Positions 27,532 through 36,556 of a stretch of 64,000 bases of DNA are shown here, in pieces. The first letter of the stretch is position 1, and the number at the start of each line of letters is the position of its first letter. Location: positions 1-64,000 of the forward strand of contig JAFLKN010000052.1 in NCBI GenBank assembly GCA_019163175.1, read 5' to 3'. This stretch comes from Prolixibacteraceae bacterium (GTDB lineage: Bacteria; Bacteroidota; Bacteroidia; Bacteroidales; Prolixibacteraceae). The translations under genes were made by a program, and so were the position numbers. Under the pieces are notes generated by a model. It saw only the letters and a list, made by a program, of their open reading frames with translations, did no database searches and was not told the origin of the DNA.

Positions 27532-29781
27532 TTATTTCTCCTCTTTTGCAACCGACCAGCCAAAAACCAATCCGGCAACAAAATAAACCAAGGCTACCAC
27601 ACCCACGGCAAAAATGGTATCGCCAATTACTCTCAGCCACCGAAGAGTTTGCATGAAAGGTTGTTGCAGAAATTCTGCTGAACGGGCATACCACATGCCA
27701 TGTTTTACACTGGCAACAGTTTGCAGCAATCCAACCGGCAATACACTAATCAGAACCATCAGCGCTAGTCCGATATTGATTGCCCAAAAAGCAATAAACA
27801 ATGGTTTATCGTTCCACACGCTTTTTACCCACATGTTCCGGAGAACAAAAAGCATAAGCGAAATTCCCAACATTCCGTACACGCCAAACAAAGCGGTGTG
27901 ACCATGAACAGCTGTTGTATTCAAACCTTGCATGTAATACAGCGCAGTTGGTGGATTAATCAGGAATCCGAAAATACCAGCGCCAACCAGGTTCCAGAAT
28001 GCTACTGAAATCAATCCATAAATAGGCCAGCGGTAAGCTGTCAGCCAGTTGGTGTGGCGGCTTAGTTTATAATTGTGCCATACTTCAAAGCCCATCAACA
28101 CCAGCGGAACAACTTCCAACGCGCTGAATGTGGCTCCCAATGCCAGAATAGCTGTTGGCGTTCCGGTGAAATACAGGTGATGAAAAGTACCAATGATTCC
28201 ACCGCCAAGGAAGATAATGGTTGAAAGCAACACCGCAGTAGTTGCAGTTTTGATCCGAAGCAAGCCAAGCTGTACGAAAATAAAGGCCGAAACAACCGCA
28301 GCAAAAACTTCGAAGAAACCTTCAACCCAGAGGTGAACCACCCACCAGCGCCAGTATTCGGCAATGGCCAGGTTGGTTTGTTGTCCCCACATTAGTCCGG
28401 CACCATAAAAGGAGCCGATAGCAGCCGAAGCGACCACAAAAAGAATGATCAGGTTACGGCTTTCAGAAGGAGTTTTCAGGATTGGAAGCAAAGGGCGAAC
28501 CATTAAAGTCAGCCAGATGAACAAGCCTGCAAACAGGAAAATCTGCCAGAAACGACCCAGGTCAACATATTCGTAACCCTGATGACCGAACCAGAAATTT
28601 TCGGCAAGACCCAGTTTCTGCATTACACCCATCCACTGGCCAGCCAATGAACCAACAACAATCACGAGTAATGCACCAAACAACACATTTACACCCAGAC
28701 GCTGAAACTTAGGTTCGTAGCCCGAAACTGCCGGTGCAATGTACAATCCGGTAGCTAACCAGGAAGTAGCAATCCAGAATATTGCTAATTGTACATGCCA
28801 TGTCCGCGAGATTGAATAAGGCAAAATGGTATCCAGATTTAGTCCGTAAAATGAGTTGCCTTCAACACCAAAGTGGGCAGTTACAATTCCCATTATAACC
28901 TGAACCAAAATTAGTGCAGTAACAATGATAAAATATTTCAGCGTGGCTTTCATCGATGGAGTCGACATCATAGACAGCAGCGGATTTGCGGCCGGTATTT
29001 CGAGGTGTTCTTCGTTGTCGCGGGAGCGGGCATACTGGTAAGCCATTAAAGCAATACCCAGCAACAAAATGATTACACTGAAACCAGTCCAAATGTGCAA
29101 ATCGCCGGTAGCAACATTACCAACCAATTCCTCGTGCGGCCAGTTGTGCGTATAAGTCAGGTCACTGTTCGGACGTTCGGTAACACAAGCCCACGATGCC
29201 CACCAAAAGAAAGCAGTCATCTTAGCCATCCGTTCCGGTGTTTTGATCGAATTTTCAGGAATCGAATAGTTTTCACGCAGTTCGGCCATTTCAGGATTGT
29301 TGGTAAATAATCCGGAATAGAAGGTGCTGGTATTTTGAATAGCCACAGCTCTTGCTGCACTCACGGTAATCGTTTTGGCCGATTCGCTAAAGGTATTTTT
29401 CCTTATGTCCTGCTGAAGTTTGATCTTCAGGTAAGCCTGATCGGCCGGATCAATCTCACCAAATTTCTTCGCGAATTTTTCTGTCGACAACACATCCAAT
29501 ATGGCAATCGCCTCTTTGTGGAGCCAGTCGGCAGTCCAGTCGGGAGCCTGATATGCACCATGCCCCCATACACTTCCCAATTCCTGACCGCCAATCGACT
29601 GCCAAATGTTTTGTCCGTCGCGGATATCCTGCCCGGTAAATAAAACTGTTCCGTCAGAGGTCACCACTTTGTCGGGAATAGGCGGCGCCTGATGGTAAAT
29701 TTCGATTCCGAAGTAGCCCAGTACTCCAAAACTGATAACCATTACCGCTATAAACCCAAACCATAATTTCCGAATGTTCAT
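27532..29781 (-). CDS. norB: Quinol-dependent nitric oxide reductase (qNOR)
   Basis: A 749-residue single-subunit qNOR. Residues 10-30 are the extra N-terminal helix; the periplasmic region has VTSDGTVLFTGQDIRDGQNIWQ and SVWGHGAYQAPDW. The C-terminal NorB part has about 12 further helices with the heme and non-heme iron histidines, e.g. SRTWHVQLAIFWI, WVVHLWVEGFFEVF, GTFHHLYFTG and VHGHTALFGVYG. It reduces two NO to N2O with quinol electrons. The divergent Crp/Fnr regulator and the downstream ric suggest detoxification; no nitrite reductase is near. Confidence 0.97.
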   Translation of the reverse strand: MNIRKLWFGFIAVMVISFGVLGYFGIEIYHQAPPIPDKVVTSDGTVLFTGQDIRDGQNIWQSIGGQELGSVWGHGAYQAPDWTADWLHKEAIAILDVLSTEKFAKKFGEIDPADQAYLKIKLQQDIRKNTFSESAKTITVSAARAVAIQNTSTFYSGLFTNNPEMAELRENYSIPENSIKTPERMAKMTAFFWWASWACVTERPNSDLTYTHNWPHEELVGNVATGDLHIWTGFSVIILLLGIALMAYQYARSRDNEEHLEIPAANPLLSMMSTPSMKATLKYFIIVTALILVQVIMGIVTAHFGVEGNSFYGLNLDTILPYSISRTWHVQLAIFWIATSWLATGLYIAPAVSGYEPKFQRLGVNVLFGALLVIVVGSLAGQWMGVMQKLGLAENFWFGHQGYEYVDLGRFWQIFLFAGLFIWLTLMVRPLLPILKTPSESRNLIILFVVASAAIGSFYGAGLMWGQQTNLAIAEYWRWWVVHLWVEGFFEVFAAVVSAFIFVQLGLLRIKTATTAVLLSTIIFLGGGIIGTFHHLYFTGTPTAILALGATFSALEVVPLVLMGFEVWHNYKLSRHTNWLTAYRWPIYGLISVAFWNLVGAGIFGFLINPPTALYYMQGLNTTAVHGHTALFGVYGMLGISLMLFVLRNMWVKSVWNDKPLFIAFWAINIGLALMVLISVLPVGLLQTVASVKHGMWYARSAEFLQQPFMQTLRWLRVIGDTIFAVGVVALVYFVAGLVFGWSVAKEEK

Positions 29782-30007
29782 AGTACCTTGTTTTAAGATT
29801 TATAATTTGATTTTGTGCTGATTCAATCTTGTGTTGTAAAGATAGATCAGGTAAATTGCGTACTTTTATGAGCAGGATCATATCGCTAAAAATCACTTAA
29901 AACACTGCGAATAAATTAATTATATCTATTTTCAAGCTGATTTTTGAAGTTGAACCAACAAGAATAAAAGATTAAAGCCTCTTTAAATATTATTCTGGAG
30001 TAAAAAT

Positions 30008-30601
30008 ATGATTGACGAAAGCATACTTCAGCACTATGGCGCCGTTGAAATTAAGCTCGAAAAAGGAGCGTTCCTTTTTCATGAGAAAGAGCGGGCAGCG
30101 AATTATTACCAGGTGAAAGCCGGGAAAATAAAAATGTTTAACCTGAATTCGGAAGGAAAACTGTTTACTCAGGGCATGTTTGAAGCTGGTGAGAGCTTTG
30201 GAGAGCCACCTCTTTTCGACGATTCAACCTACCCGGCCTGCACGGTTGCCGAAGAAAACAGCTGTTTGTATAAATTAACCAAAGCCAAATATTTCAAACT
30301 CCTGAAAGAAAATCCGGAAATTCATCTGGCTACCACCAAAATGCTGGCAAACAGATTGCTCTACAAATCGATGCTCCTGAAAGAAATATCGAGCTTTAAG
30401 CCTGAACACCGCATTTTAAGCTTAATCGATTACCTGAAGAAGGAGAATGGCATTCCGGCAAATCAGCAATACGAAGTCAGCCTGACACGCCAGAACATTG
30501 CCGACCTTACTGGTTTGCGTGTCGAAACCGTTATCCGATCGGTAAAGACCCTCGAAAAAGAAGGCGGTTTAAAGTTGATCGGGCACAAAATTTTCAGGTA
30601 A
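30008..30601 (+). CDS. Crp/Fnr-family transcriptional regulator
   Basis: A 197-residue regulator: cyclic-nucleotide-binding-fold sensor (about 15-110; KLEKGAFLFHEKERAANYYQV, FEAGESFGEPPLF) and a C-terminal winged helix with VSLTRQNIADLTGLRVETVIRSVKTLEKEG. It has no N-terminal Cys cluster, so it is not an FNR-type 4Fe-4S sensor; a heme/NO sensor of DNR/NnrR type is possible. It diverges from norB across 226 nt, in which I could not identify a TTGAT-N4-ATCAA site. Confidence 0.9.
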   Translation: MIDESILQHYGAVEIKLEKGAFLFHEKERAANYYQVKAGKIKMFNLNSEGKLFTQGMFEAGESFGEPPLFDDSTYPACTVAEENSCLYKLTKAKYFKLLKENPEIHLATTKMLANRLLYKSMLLKEISSFKPEHRILSLIDYLKKENGIPANQQYEVSLTRQNIADLTGLRVETVIRSVKTLEKEGGLKLIGHKIFR

Positions 30602-30715
30602 AAACTTCCACCTTTTACGTATTCAAATACCCGAAAAAACATCAATGATGGTCAATTAATTATGTATTTTTATTGACCGGCAACTTCTATATTTGGTTCA
30701 CTAATAAAAGAAGAA

Positions 30716-33433
30716 ATGAAAAAGATACTGCTTCTGCTTTGTGCCTTTCAGTTTTTTGCGACCATAAATTACGCGCAACTTCAGCTTGTAAACCTGTTAA
30801 CCGAGAACCGCATCGAGCCCGAAGGAATCGACAACGCAAATCCCCGTTTGACCTGGCAACTGAAATCGTCGGAACGGAATGTTTTGCAAACAGCTTATGA
30901 AATACGGGTTAGCGATGATTTGCGCGCACTGAAAACAGGCCGGAATTTAAGCTGGCAGACGAATAAAATACAATCCGAACAATCGGTTCACATTTCATAT
31001 TCTGGAAAACCATTGAACGCCGGCACAAAATACTATTGGCAGGTACGGGTTTGGGACAACCACGGAAACCTGTCGAAATGGAGCGAACCGACTTACTGGA
31101 TTGTGGGTATGATCAACCCTGAAAACTGGTCAGCACAATGGATTCAGGCCGGATTTACTGAAACAGAATTGCGACCTTCGCCTATGTTCCGGAAAGAATT
31201 TCAGGCCAAAAAGGTAGTGCAGTCGGCCATTGCATTTGTTACAGCCCGCGGACTTTACGAGGCCGAAATTAACGGCAATAAAATTGGCAATGCTTTCTTT
31301 ACTCCCGGATGGACTTCCTATGGGAAACGAATTCAGTACCAAACTTTCGATGTAACCAAACTTCTGCGCAAGGGGGAAAATGCAGTTGGCGTAACACTCG
31401 GAAACGGCTGGTATCGCGGATATTTAGGCATTCGTGGACAACGCGATTTTTATGGCAGCGATTTAGCTTTACTTTTCCAGCTCACGATAAAATACACCGA
31501 CGGAACAACAGAGCAGGTAATTTCGGATGGCTCGTGGCAATCGGCCACCGGTCCGATTTTATACTCCGAACTTTATCATGGCGAAACCTACGATGCCCGA
31601 CTCGAAAAACAAGGATGGTCGATGCCCGACTACAACGATGCAGCCTGGAGCGGAGTTGTTGTGAGAGATTACCCTGTGAATAATCTGCTTGCTACCGAAA
31701 ATGAACTGGTAAAAAAACAGGAAACGCTTCAGCCGGTAAAGCTATTTAAAACGCCAAAAGGCGAACAGGTAATCGATTTTGGTCAAAATCTGGTTGGCTG
31801 GGTTCAGGTTAAAGCATCAGGAAAAGCTGGCGATCTCGTCACGCTTGTACATGCTGAAGTACTGGACAAAGAGGGCAATTTTTATACTGAAAATTTACGG
31901 TCGGCTAAACAAAAAAACACGTTCATTCTGAAAGGTTCAGGACTTGAGACATTCGAACCGCATTTCAGCTGGCAGGGTTTCAGGTATGTAAAAATCGAAA
32001 ACTATCCGGGCGAGCTAAAGCCTGAAAATTTTACTGCCATCGTGTTGAATTCGGATATGGCTCCAACCGGTAATTTCATCTGTTCCGACGAGTTGGTAAA
32101 CCAGCTTCAGCACAACATTCAGTGGGGACAGAAAGGAAATTTTGTTGATGTGCCAACCGATTGCCCGCAGCGCGACGAACGCAAAGGCTGGACCGGCGAT
32201 GCGCAGGCCTTTGTTCGTACAGCCAGTTTCAATTTCAGGGTAAATAGCTTTTTTGCCAAATGGATGAAAGATGTTGCTGCCGATCAACTTCCCAATGGTA
32301 TTGTGCCGTGGGTTGTTCCCGATTTGTATCACAACGGATTGGCCAGTCCGGGTTGGAGCGATGCCGCCACCATTGTGCCCTGGACGATGTATCTGGCTTA
32401 CGGCGACAAACAGATTCTGGCTGATCAGTATGCGAGTATGAAAGCATGGGTTGAATATATCCGCGGAATAAGTCCGGAAAATCTTTGGATTCCGGCATCG
32501 TCGTTTGGCGACTGGTTGTTTTACCGTCCGGCTGACGACAATGATGGCCGGTCGGCAGTGACCGACAAAAACCTGATTGCGCAATGCTTTTATGCCTGCT
32601 CCACACAAAACCTGATTAAAGCTGCCGAAGTTCTTGGAAATACGGCCGACGTAAATTTCTATCAGCAATTACTTGCAAAAATTAACGAAGCATTTCTGAA
32701 AGAATACGTTACGGCTTCAGGGAAATTGGTTTCGGGTACGCAAACAGCATATGTTTTGGCACTCAACTTCGATTTATTGCCCGAAAATCTGAGACCTCAG
32801 GCGGCAAAACGTCTGGTTCAGAATATCCGTGCCTACGACACACATCTCACAACCGGATTTCTGGGTACTCCCTATTTGTGCCAGGTATTGTCACGATTTG
32901 GATATTCTGATGTTGCTTACGAACTGCTGCTGCAAAAATCGTATCCGTCGTGGCTGTATCCGGTAACCATGGGAGCCACCACCATTTGGGAGCGTTGGGA
33001 TGGCATCCGGCCCGACGGAAGTTTTCAGACCCCCACTATGAATTCGTTCAATCATTATGCTTATGGTGCTATTGGCGACTGGATGTACCGGGAAATTGCC
33101 GGAATTGATACCGACGATAAGAATCCGGGCTATAAAGTTATACGCATAAAGCCACAAATCGAGAAAGGCCTGACTCATGCCCGGGCCGAATTGGAAACCT
33201 ACTACGGAAAAATTGTTTCGGCTTGGAACAATAGCCGTGGAAAGTTGGTGATGCATGTGGAAATACCGGCAAATACCACCGCCGAAATTTATATTCCGGC
33301 AACAGATTCCGACAAAATAAGTGAAAATGGTAAACCTGTAAATCTCCTGAAAGATATAGTGCTGACCGGCAAAGCAGACACTTCTGTGATCCTTCATGTT
33401 GGCTCGGGCAGTTATTATTTTACAGTGGATTAA
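30716..33433 (+). CDS. Secreted alpha-L-rhamnosidase (GH78)
   Basis: A 905-residue protein with a signal peptide (1-20, ATINYAQ). N-terminal Bac_rhamnosid_N and beta-sandwich domains (ENRIEPEGIDNANPRLTWQL, then NGNKIGNAFFTPGWTSY) lead into the (alpha/alpha)6 barrel with the DCPQRDERKGWTGDAQAF box (about residues 480-497), which carries acidic catalytic residues, and TTIWERWDGIRPDGSF later. It releases terminal alpha-L-rhamnose in the periplasm or outside. It sits alone between the NO module and the cassette array. Confidence 0.94.
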   Translation: MKKILLLLCAFQFFATINYAQLQLVNLLTENRIEPEGIDNANPRLTWQLKSSERNVLQTAYEIRVSDDLRALKTGRNLSWQTNKIQSEQSVHISYSGKPLNAGTKYYWQVRVWDNHGNLSKWSEPTYWIVGMINPENWSAQWIQAGFTETELRPSPMFRKEFQAKKVVQSAIAFVTARGLYEAEINGNKIGNAFFTPGWTSYGKRIQYQTFDVTKLLRKGENAVGVTLGNGWYRGYLGIRGQRDFYGSDLALLFQLTIKYTDGTTEQVISDGSWQSATGPILYSELYHGETYDARLEKQGWSMPDYNDAAWSGVVVRDYPVNNLLATENELVKKQETLQPVKLFKTPKGEQVIDFGQNLVGWVQVKASGKAGDLVTLVHAEVLDKEGNFYTENLRSAKQKNTFILKGSGLETFEPHFSWQGFRYVKIENYPGELKPENFTAIVLNSDMAPTGNFICSDELVNQLQHNIQWGQKGNFVDVPTDCPQRDERKGWTGDAQAFVRTASFNFRVNSFFAKWMKDVAADQLPNGIVPWVVPDLYHNGLASPGWSDAATIVPWTMYLAYGDKQILADQYASMKAWVEYIRGISPENLWIPASSFGDWLFYRPADDNDGRSAVTDKNLIAQCFYACSTQNLIKAAEVLGNTADVNFYQQLLAKINEAFLKEYVTASGKLVSGTQTAYVLALNFDLLPENLRPQAAKRLVQNIRAYDTHLTTGFLGTPYLCQVLSRFGYSDVAYELLLQKSYPSWLYPVTMGATTIWERWDGIRPDGSFQTPTMNSFNHYAYGAIGDWMYREIAGIDTDDKNPGYKVIRIKPQIEKGLTHARAELETYYGKIVSAWNNSRGKLVMHVEIPANTTAEIYIPATDSDKISENGKPVNLLKDIVLTGKADTSVILHVGSGSYYFTVD

Positions 33434-33710
33434 TTGGCTATTTAACTAATACGATTAAAGTTTTTGCTTAATTTTGAACATGACTCACGATCAAGCAAAA
33501 ATCTCACCGCATGTATCGACATTTAATTGCAGGAATATTTTAATTCAAACGTATAAATCGGCAAAGTGCTATAAACTTGCCGCTATTTACCAGTTCAACT
33601 CGGTTGTATTCAATATTTCCCCCAAATGTCAAATTAAATTCTACTTAACAATTAGGTTATGTCTTCAAATTAACCTAATTTTAGGGAAACATTAAATACA
33701 ACGCTAAGAC
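33434..33710. other. Left border of the cassette array; candidate attI-like region
   Basis: Non-coding, AT-rich. Its notable element is a perfect 10-bp inverted repeat, AATTAGGTTA (33650-33659) and TAACCTAATT (33671-33680), 31 nt before the first GTTA core site. No copy of the array repeat precedes that first core. It could be a degenerate attI or a scar; there is no integrase gene nearby to decide. Confidence 0.35.
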
Positions 33711-33719
33711 GTTATGGCC
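33711..33719 (+). repeat. First cassette core site
   Basis: GTTATGGCC, reverse complement of GGCCATAAC at 34265-34273, the 5' core of the repeat at the end of this cassette. Confidence 0.6.
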
Positions 33720-33736
33720 AATTATAATTGCGACAA

Positions 33737-34261
33737 ATGAGACATATCCTTAATAAAATATTGAAATCTAAGAATGGAAAATTTATTCTTTTCCTACTCT
33801 TTTTGACATTTGGAGGAATTTACTTATACCTTGACAGGCCGACAGTTAATAGCAAAGCGGATATTATTGAGATCAACGGAACTTTGAGAAATATTGCAAG
33901 AGAGTTAGTTTATTCCAAAAGAATAAATAAAACAGAGCGAGACTCAACCTATCATATTTCCCTAAATGAATATCCGTGTAAATTTCAGGTTAGTTATTTC
34001 CCTTTCGACAGAAAAGAATTTTATTCAGCATCTCAAATTGGTGACAAAATACAGCTACATATCGCAAGACAGGACGAAAAATATTTAAGTGTCCCAGTCA
34101 CGAAAATTCGTAGCTTTTCTCTGACAGTTAATGAAAAGACATACCTTTCTTTAGACAATGGGTTATCAGGTTTTGGGAAAGGGTGGTTTGAGTTAGGAAT
34201 GATTTTTATACCATTTATTATTATGACAATTCTTATCTTTAGGACATTGAAAAATAAATAA
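33737..34261 (+). CDS. Cassette 1: hypothetical membrane protein
   Basis: Unrecognised 174-residue protein with one membrane helix near residues 15-32 (FILFLLFLTFGGIYLYL) and a second near the C-terminus (GMIFIPFIIMTILIFRTL), with about 115 residues between them on one side of the membrane. The ATG at 33737 is preferred to the TTG at 33728. The stop codon ends 3 nt before the attC-like repeat, as expected for a cassette. It is strongly A/T-rich compared with the rhamnosidase gene upstream. No function can be assigned. Confidence 0.75.
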   Translation: MRHILNKILKSKNGKFILFLLFLTFGGIYLYLDRPTVNSKADIIEINGTLRNIARELVYSKRINKTERDSTYHISLNEYPCKFQVSYFPFDRKEFYSASQIGDKIQLHIARQDEKYLSVPVTKIRSFSLTVNEKTYLSLDNGLSGFGKGWFELGMIFIPFIIMTILIFRTLKNK

Positions 34262-34264
34262 CTA

Positions 34265-34419
34265 GGCCATAACTTCAGCTACCCGCAAGCTCGGCAGCGG
34301 TGGTTTTCGATGGGCATCTTTCCGCTTGGTCCCGGTTAACCGGAATTGACAGGAATTGAAGATCGGCGATAGCCAAATCGCCCGCAGTCTGAAGCTGGGA
34401 GTAGCTTCCTAGGTTAGAA
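34265..34419 (+). repeat. attC-like site 1 (long form)
   Basis: 5' core GGCCATAAC (34265-34273), then TTCAGCTACCCG; 3' end GTAGCTTCC (34401-34409) and core GTTAGAA (34413-34419). Internal short hairpins CCGGTTAACCGG and GGCGAT/ATCGCC are present. The 5' core is complementary over nine bases to the start of cassette 1, not to its own 3' core. Confidence 0.75.
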
Positions 34420-34454
34420 CTAATTATATGTGCCTCATTTGTAAACATATCAAC

Positions 34455-34952
34455 ATGAAAAGAAAGTATTTTTTTTTTATAATTATATTGGGATTAGGCA
34501 TCTCAATGATTAATGGTTGTGGAAAGGACAATGATAAACCAATCAACAAAATTGATTATTTGACAAATAATTCCTCTAAAGTCTGGTCGTGTTCCAGGAT
34601 AGTCAATCCTAATTCAGTTACAATTAGTCTGCCACCTTGTCTTTTAGACGATGAGGTTAGGTTCGAGATAAATGGAAAATATTCAGAAGATAATAAGGGG
34701 ACAATTTATGCAACAACTATTTCAACTGATCACAGTTATCCGCCAAAATTATTTTGTCAAGATACGATTAATAGTATTAACAGTGGCTTCTGGACATTAA
34801 ATGCAAAAATGGATACATTAACCGTCTCGACACCAAAATATACGATTGCTGGTCAGATTTTAAAATTGACAAGTGATTCATTAATTCTAAAGCGGATATA
34901 TAGCAATTCAGCTATTCAATTTGAATACTTTGTAGCAAAGAAACAAGAATAA
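34455..34952 (+). CDS. Cassette 2: hypothetical lipoprotein
   Basis: Unrecognised 165-residue protein with a lipoprotein signal: KRKYFFFIIILGLGI followed by the lipobox I-N-G-C (Cys at about residue 22) and a short acidic stretch GKDNDKP. The mature part is a small beta-rich domain (about 130 residues) containing a Cys pair region near PPCLLDDEVRFEING. The ATG at 34455 is chosen over 34428 because it opens directly into the signal peptide. It ends immediately before attC-like site 2. Unknown function. Confidence 0.75.
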   Translation: MKRKYFFFIIILGLGISMINGCGKDNDKPINKIDYLTNNSSKVWSCSRIVNPNSVTISLPPCLLDDEVRFEINGKYSEDNKGTIYATTISTDHSYPPKLFCQDTINSINSGFWTLNAKMDTLTVSTPKYTIAGQILKLTSDSLILKRIYSNSAIQFEYFVAKKQE

Positions 34953-34954
34953 CT

Positions 34955-35081
34955 ACCGCTCACATCAGCTACCCGTTCGGCAGCAGTGGTTTTCGGTGGG
35001 CATCTTTCCGCTCGGGCTGCTTTTCGGTTTGACAGGAAATTGCCCGCAGTCCGCACCTGCGTGTAGCTTCCTACGTTATAG
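34955..35081 (+). repeat. attC-like site 2 (short form, degenerate 5' core)
   Basis: CGCTCACATCAGCTACCCG replaces the usual CATAAC core; 3' end GTGTAGCTTCCTAC and core GTTATAG (35075-35081). It lacks the inner CCGGTTAACCGG segment. Its 5' core does not pair with the start of cassette 2 (GTTAGAAC). Confidence 0.65.
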
Positions 35082-35111
35082 GTCATTTAAAAAAGACACA
35101 AATTGAGCATT

Positions 35112-35654
35112 ATGAGTCAACTAAATTTCTTCTTTACCGACAATGAATTAAACGAAAGACTACAATATATCCTTTCGACTGGAAATTATACAATTTTTGT
35201 TGGACGATTCTTTAAGACGGAGACTCCTAATCAAATTAATAATATATGCGATTTGAATCGATTCGACAGCTTGACAATTTGGGTTAACAATGACTTTTGT
35301 GAGCCGATATGCACACATAAAGGACAAGGAGATTATAGTAATGATTTCTTATTTGACATTTATAAAGACCCAATTATCGAGCTAGACAATTGTAAATTGA
35401 CAGACAATTTGATAACAGCTGGTCGACTTTATTTCAAATCAGGTTGGCTAGCAAATGCTGAATTAAATCAAATACATAAAAGAATGGCAAATAAGCTTGT
35501 GCGATTTTTAAAAAAGGACCTTGTAGGTATTTCTTCACCATTCATGATTTCATCTGAAATAGCAGAACTTATTGAAAAAGGTTTTGAAATCGAATTAGGA
35601 GAAGGAGGAAAGAGAATAAATAAAGAAATCAAAAACGGGCATAACTCCAGCTAA
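35112..35654 (+). CDS. Cassette 3: hypothetical protein ending inside its attC-like repeat
   Basis: Unrecognised 180-residue soluble protein, no signal peptide or membrane segment. It starts SQLNFFFTDNELNERLQYIL and is rich in Asn, Asp, Ile and Phe. The last codons (…NGHNSS) and the stop are made from the repeat itself: GGGCATAAC (35637-35645) lies within the reading frame. A shared stop-in-attC arrangement is common in integron cassettes. The ATG at 35112 is preferred to the TTG at 35103. Function unknown. Confidence 0.72.
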   Translation: MSQLNFFFTDNELNERLQYILSTGNYTIFVGRFFKTETPNQINNICDLNRFDSLTIWVNNDFCEPICTHKGQGDYSNDFLFDIYKDPIIELDNCKLTDNLITAGRLYFKSGWLANAELNQIHKRMANKLVRFLKKDLVGISSPFMISSEIAELIEKGFEIELGEGGKRINKEIKNGHNSS

Positions 35655-35792
35655 CCGTCAAGCGCGGCAGCGGTGGTTTTCGGCGTGTATCTTTCCGCTC
35701 AGTCCAGGTTAACCGGGCTTGACAGGAATCAAAGATCGCCAATAGCCAAATCGCCCGCAATTTGAAGCTGCGTGTAGCTTCCTCCGTTATGG
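35637..35792 (+). repeat. attC-like site 3 (long form)
   Basis: 5' core GGGCATAAC (35637-35645), CCAGCTAACCG; inner AGGTTAACCGGG; 3' end CGTGTAGCTTCC and core GTTATGG (35786-35792). It overlaps the end of the cassette 3 gene by 18 nt. Its 5' core shares only GTTAT with the start of cassette 3. Confidence 0.72.
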
Positions 35793-35815
35793 GCAACCTT
35801 GAAAACAAAACGACA

Positions 35816-36334
35816 ATGCCGACAATAGAAATAGCATCAATTAACTCGACAGGACTTCACCTAAAACAGGCGGACTTTGATATTGCTATCATTGAGGAGG
35901 AGAAACTTGAAAGTCATAGAGGACTGTTTTACGATTTTCTAAAAAAACAAAATGGGGTAATAGTTCATATTGGCAACCCAGACTATAAGCACAATAAAGG
36001 AGGCGGCTTTTTTGCTGGACAGTTGATCGACTGGGACTTTGAACCTGGAGATATATTTATACCCGAAGTTGACTCAGACGACTCGACTGACTATCGTGGA
36101 GCTAATCAACAATTTAGGTTCAAATTTTTAGATAAATATAAAACAGACATAGACAAATTAATTAAAATTGCACTTGACAGTTCACCAATCAAAAAAGTAT
36201 ATCTTTTGACAGACTATCAATTTGGACCAGAAAAGGGAAACATTGAAATCATTTATACAATCAGAGACCTTTGGACAAGACACGACAACGAAGGACTAAA
36301 ACTAAATACAATGTATGAACTATATGGACAATAG
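35816..36334 (+). CDS. Cassette 4: hypothetical protein
   Basis: A 172-residue soluble protein with no signal peptide. It opens PTIEIASINSTGLHLKQADF; notable stretches are SHRGLFYDFL, VIVHIGNPD, GGGFFAGQLIDWDFEP, FRFKFLDKYK and KKVYLLTDYQFGPEKG. I have no named family for it. An alternative ATG at 35789 lies inside the cassette core GTTATGGGC itself, adding nine residues; I prefer 35816. The gene stops 7 nt before its attC-like site. Unknown function. Confidence 0.75.
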   Translation: MPTIEIASINSTGLHLKQADFDIAIIEEEKLESHRGLFYDFLKKQNGVIVHIGNPDYKHNKGGGFFAGQLIDWDFEPGDIFIPEVDSDDSTDYRGANQQFRFKFLDKYKTDIDKLIKIALDSSPIKKVYLLTDYQFGPEKGNIEIIYTIRDLWTRHDNEGLKLNTMYELYGQ

Positions 36335-36341
36335 AAAGGCA

Positions 36342-36454
36342 GCCCATAACATCAGCTACCCGAGTCCGGCAGCGGTGGTTTTCGGTGGGTATCTTTTCGG
36401 CTTGACAGGAAATCGCCCGCAATCCGCACATGCGTGAAGCTTCCTACGTTATGC
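36342..36454 (+). repeat. attC-like site 4 (shortest form)
   Basis: 5' core GCCCATAAC (36342-36350), ATCAGCTACCCG; 3' GAAGCTTCCTAC and core GTTATGC (36448-36454). Nine-base complementarity of the 5' core to the start of cassette 4, GTTATGGGC (35786-35794). The inner hairpin segment is missing. Confidence 0.75.
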
Positions 36455-36556
36455 GTCATGGTAGGTGCACATTCTGCAAAAAGAAAATATGCTGACATAG
36501 GGTTGTCACTCCCTGTGTTTAAGTTTGAAAAAATTATATAATGAGACTTTAAAACA

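Noticed and set aside
29931-29948. FNR/CRP site between norB and the Crp/Fnr gene (TTCAA...TTGAA)
   Set aside because: Spacing and half-site sequence do not match TTGAT-N4-ATCAA; too weak to annotate as a site.
32015-32668. 217-residue minus-strand open frame inside the rhamnosidase gene
   Set aside because: Shadow of the GH78 coding sequence; the plus-strand frame has a full conserved catalytic domain.
33474-33695. Small open frame at the left border of the cassette array
   Set aside because: No hydrophobic or domain pattern, unlikely composition, and it runs through the inverted repeat; treated as non-coding.
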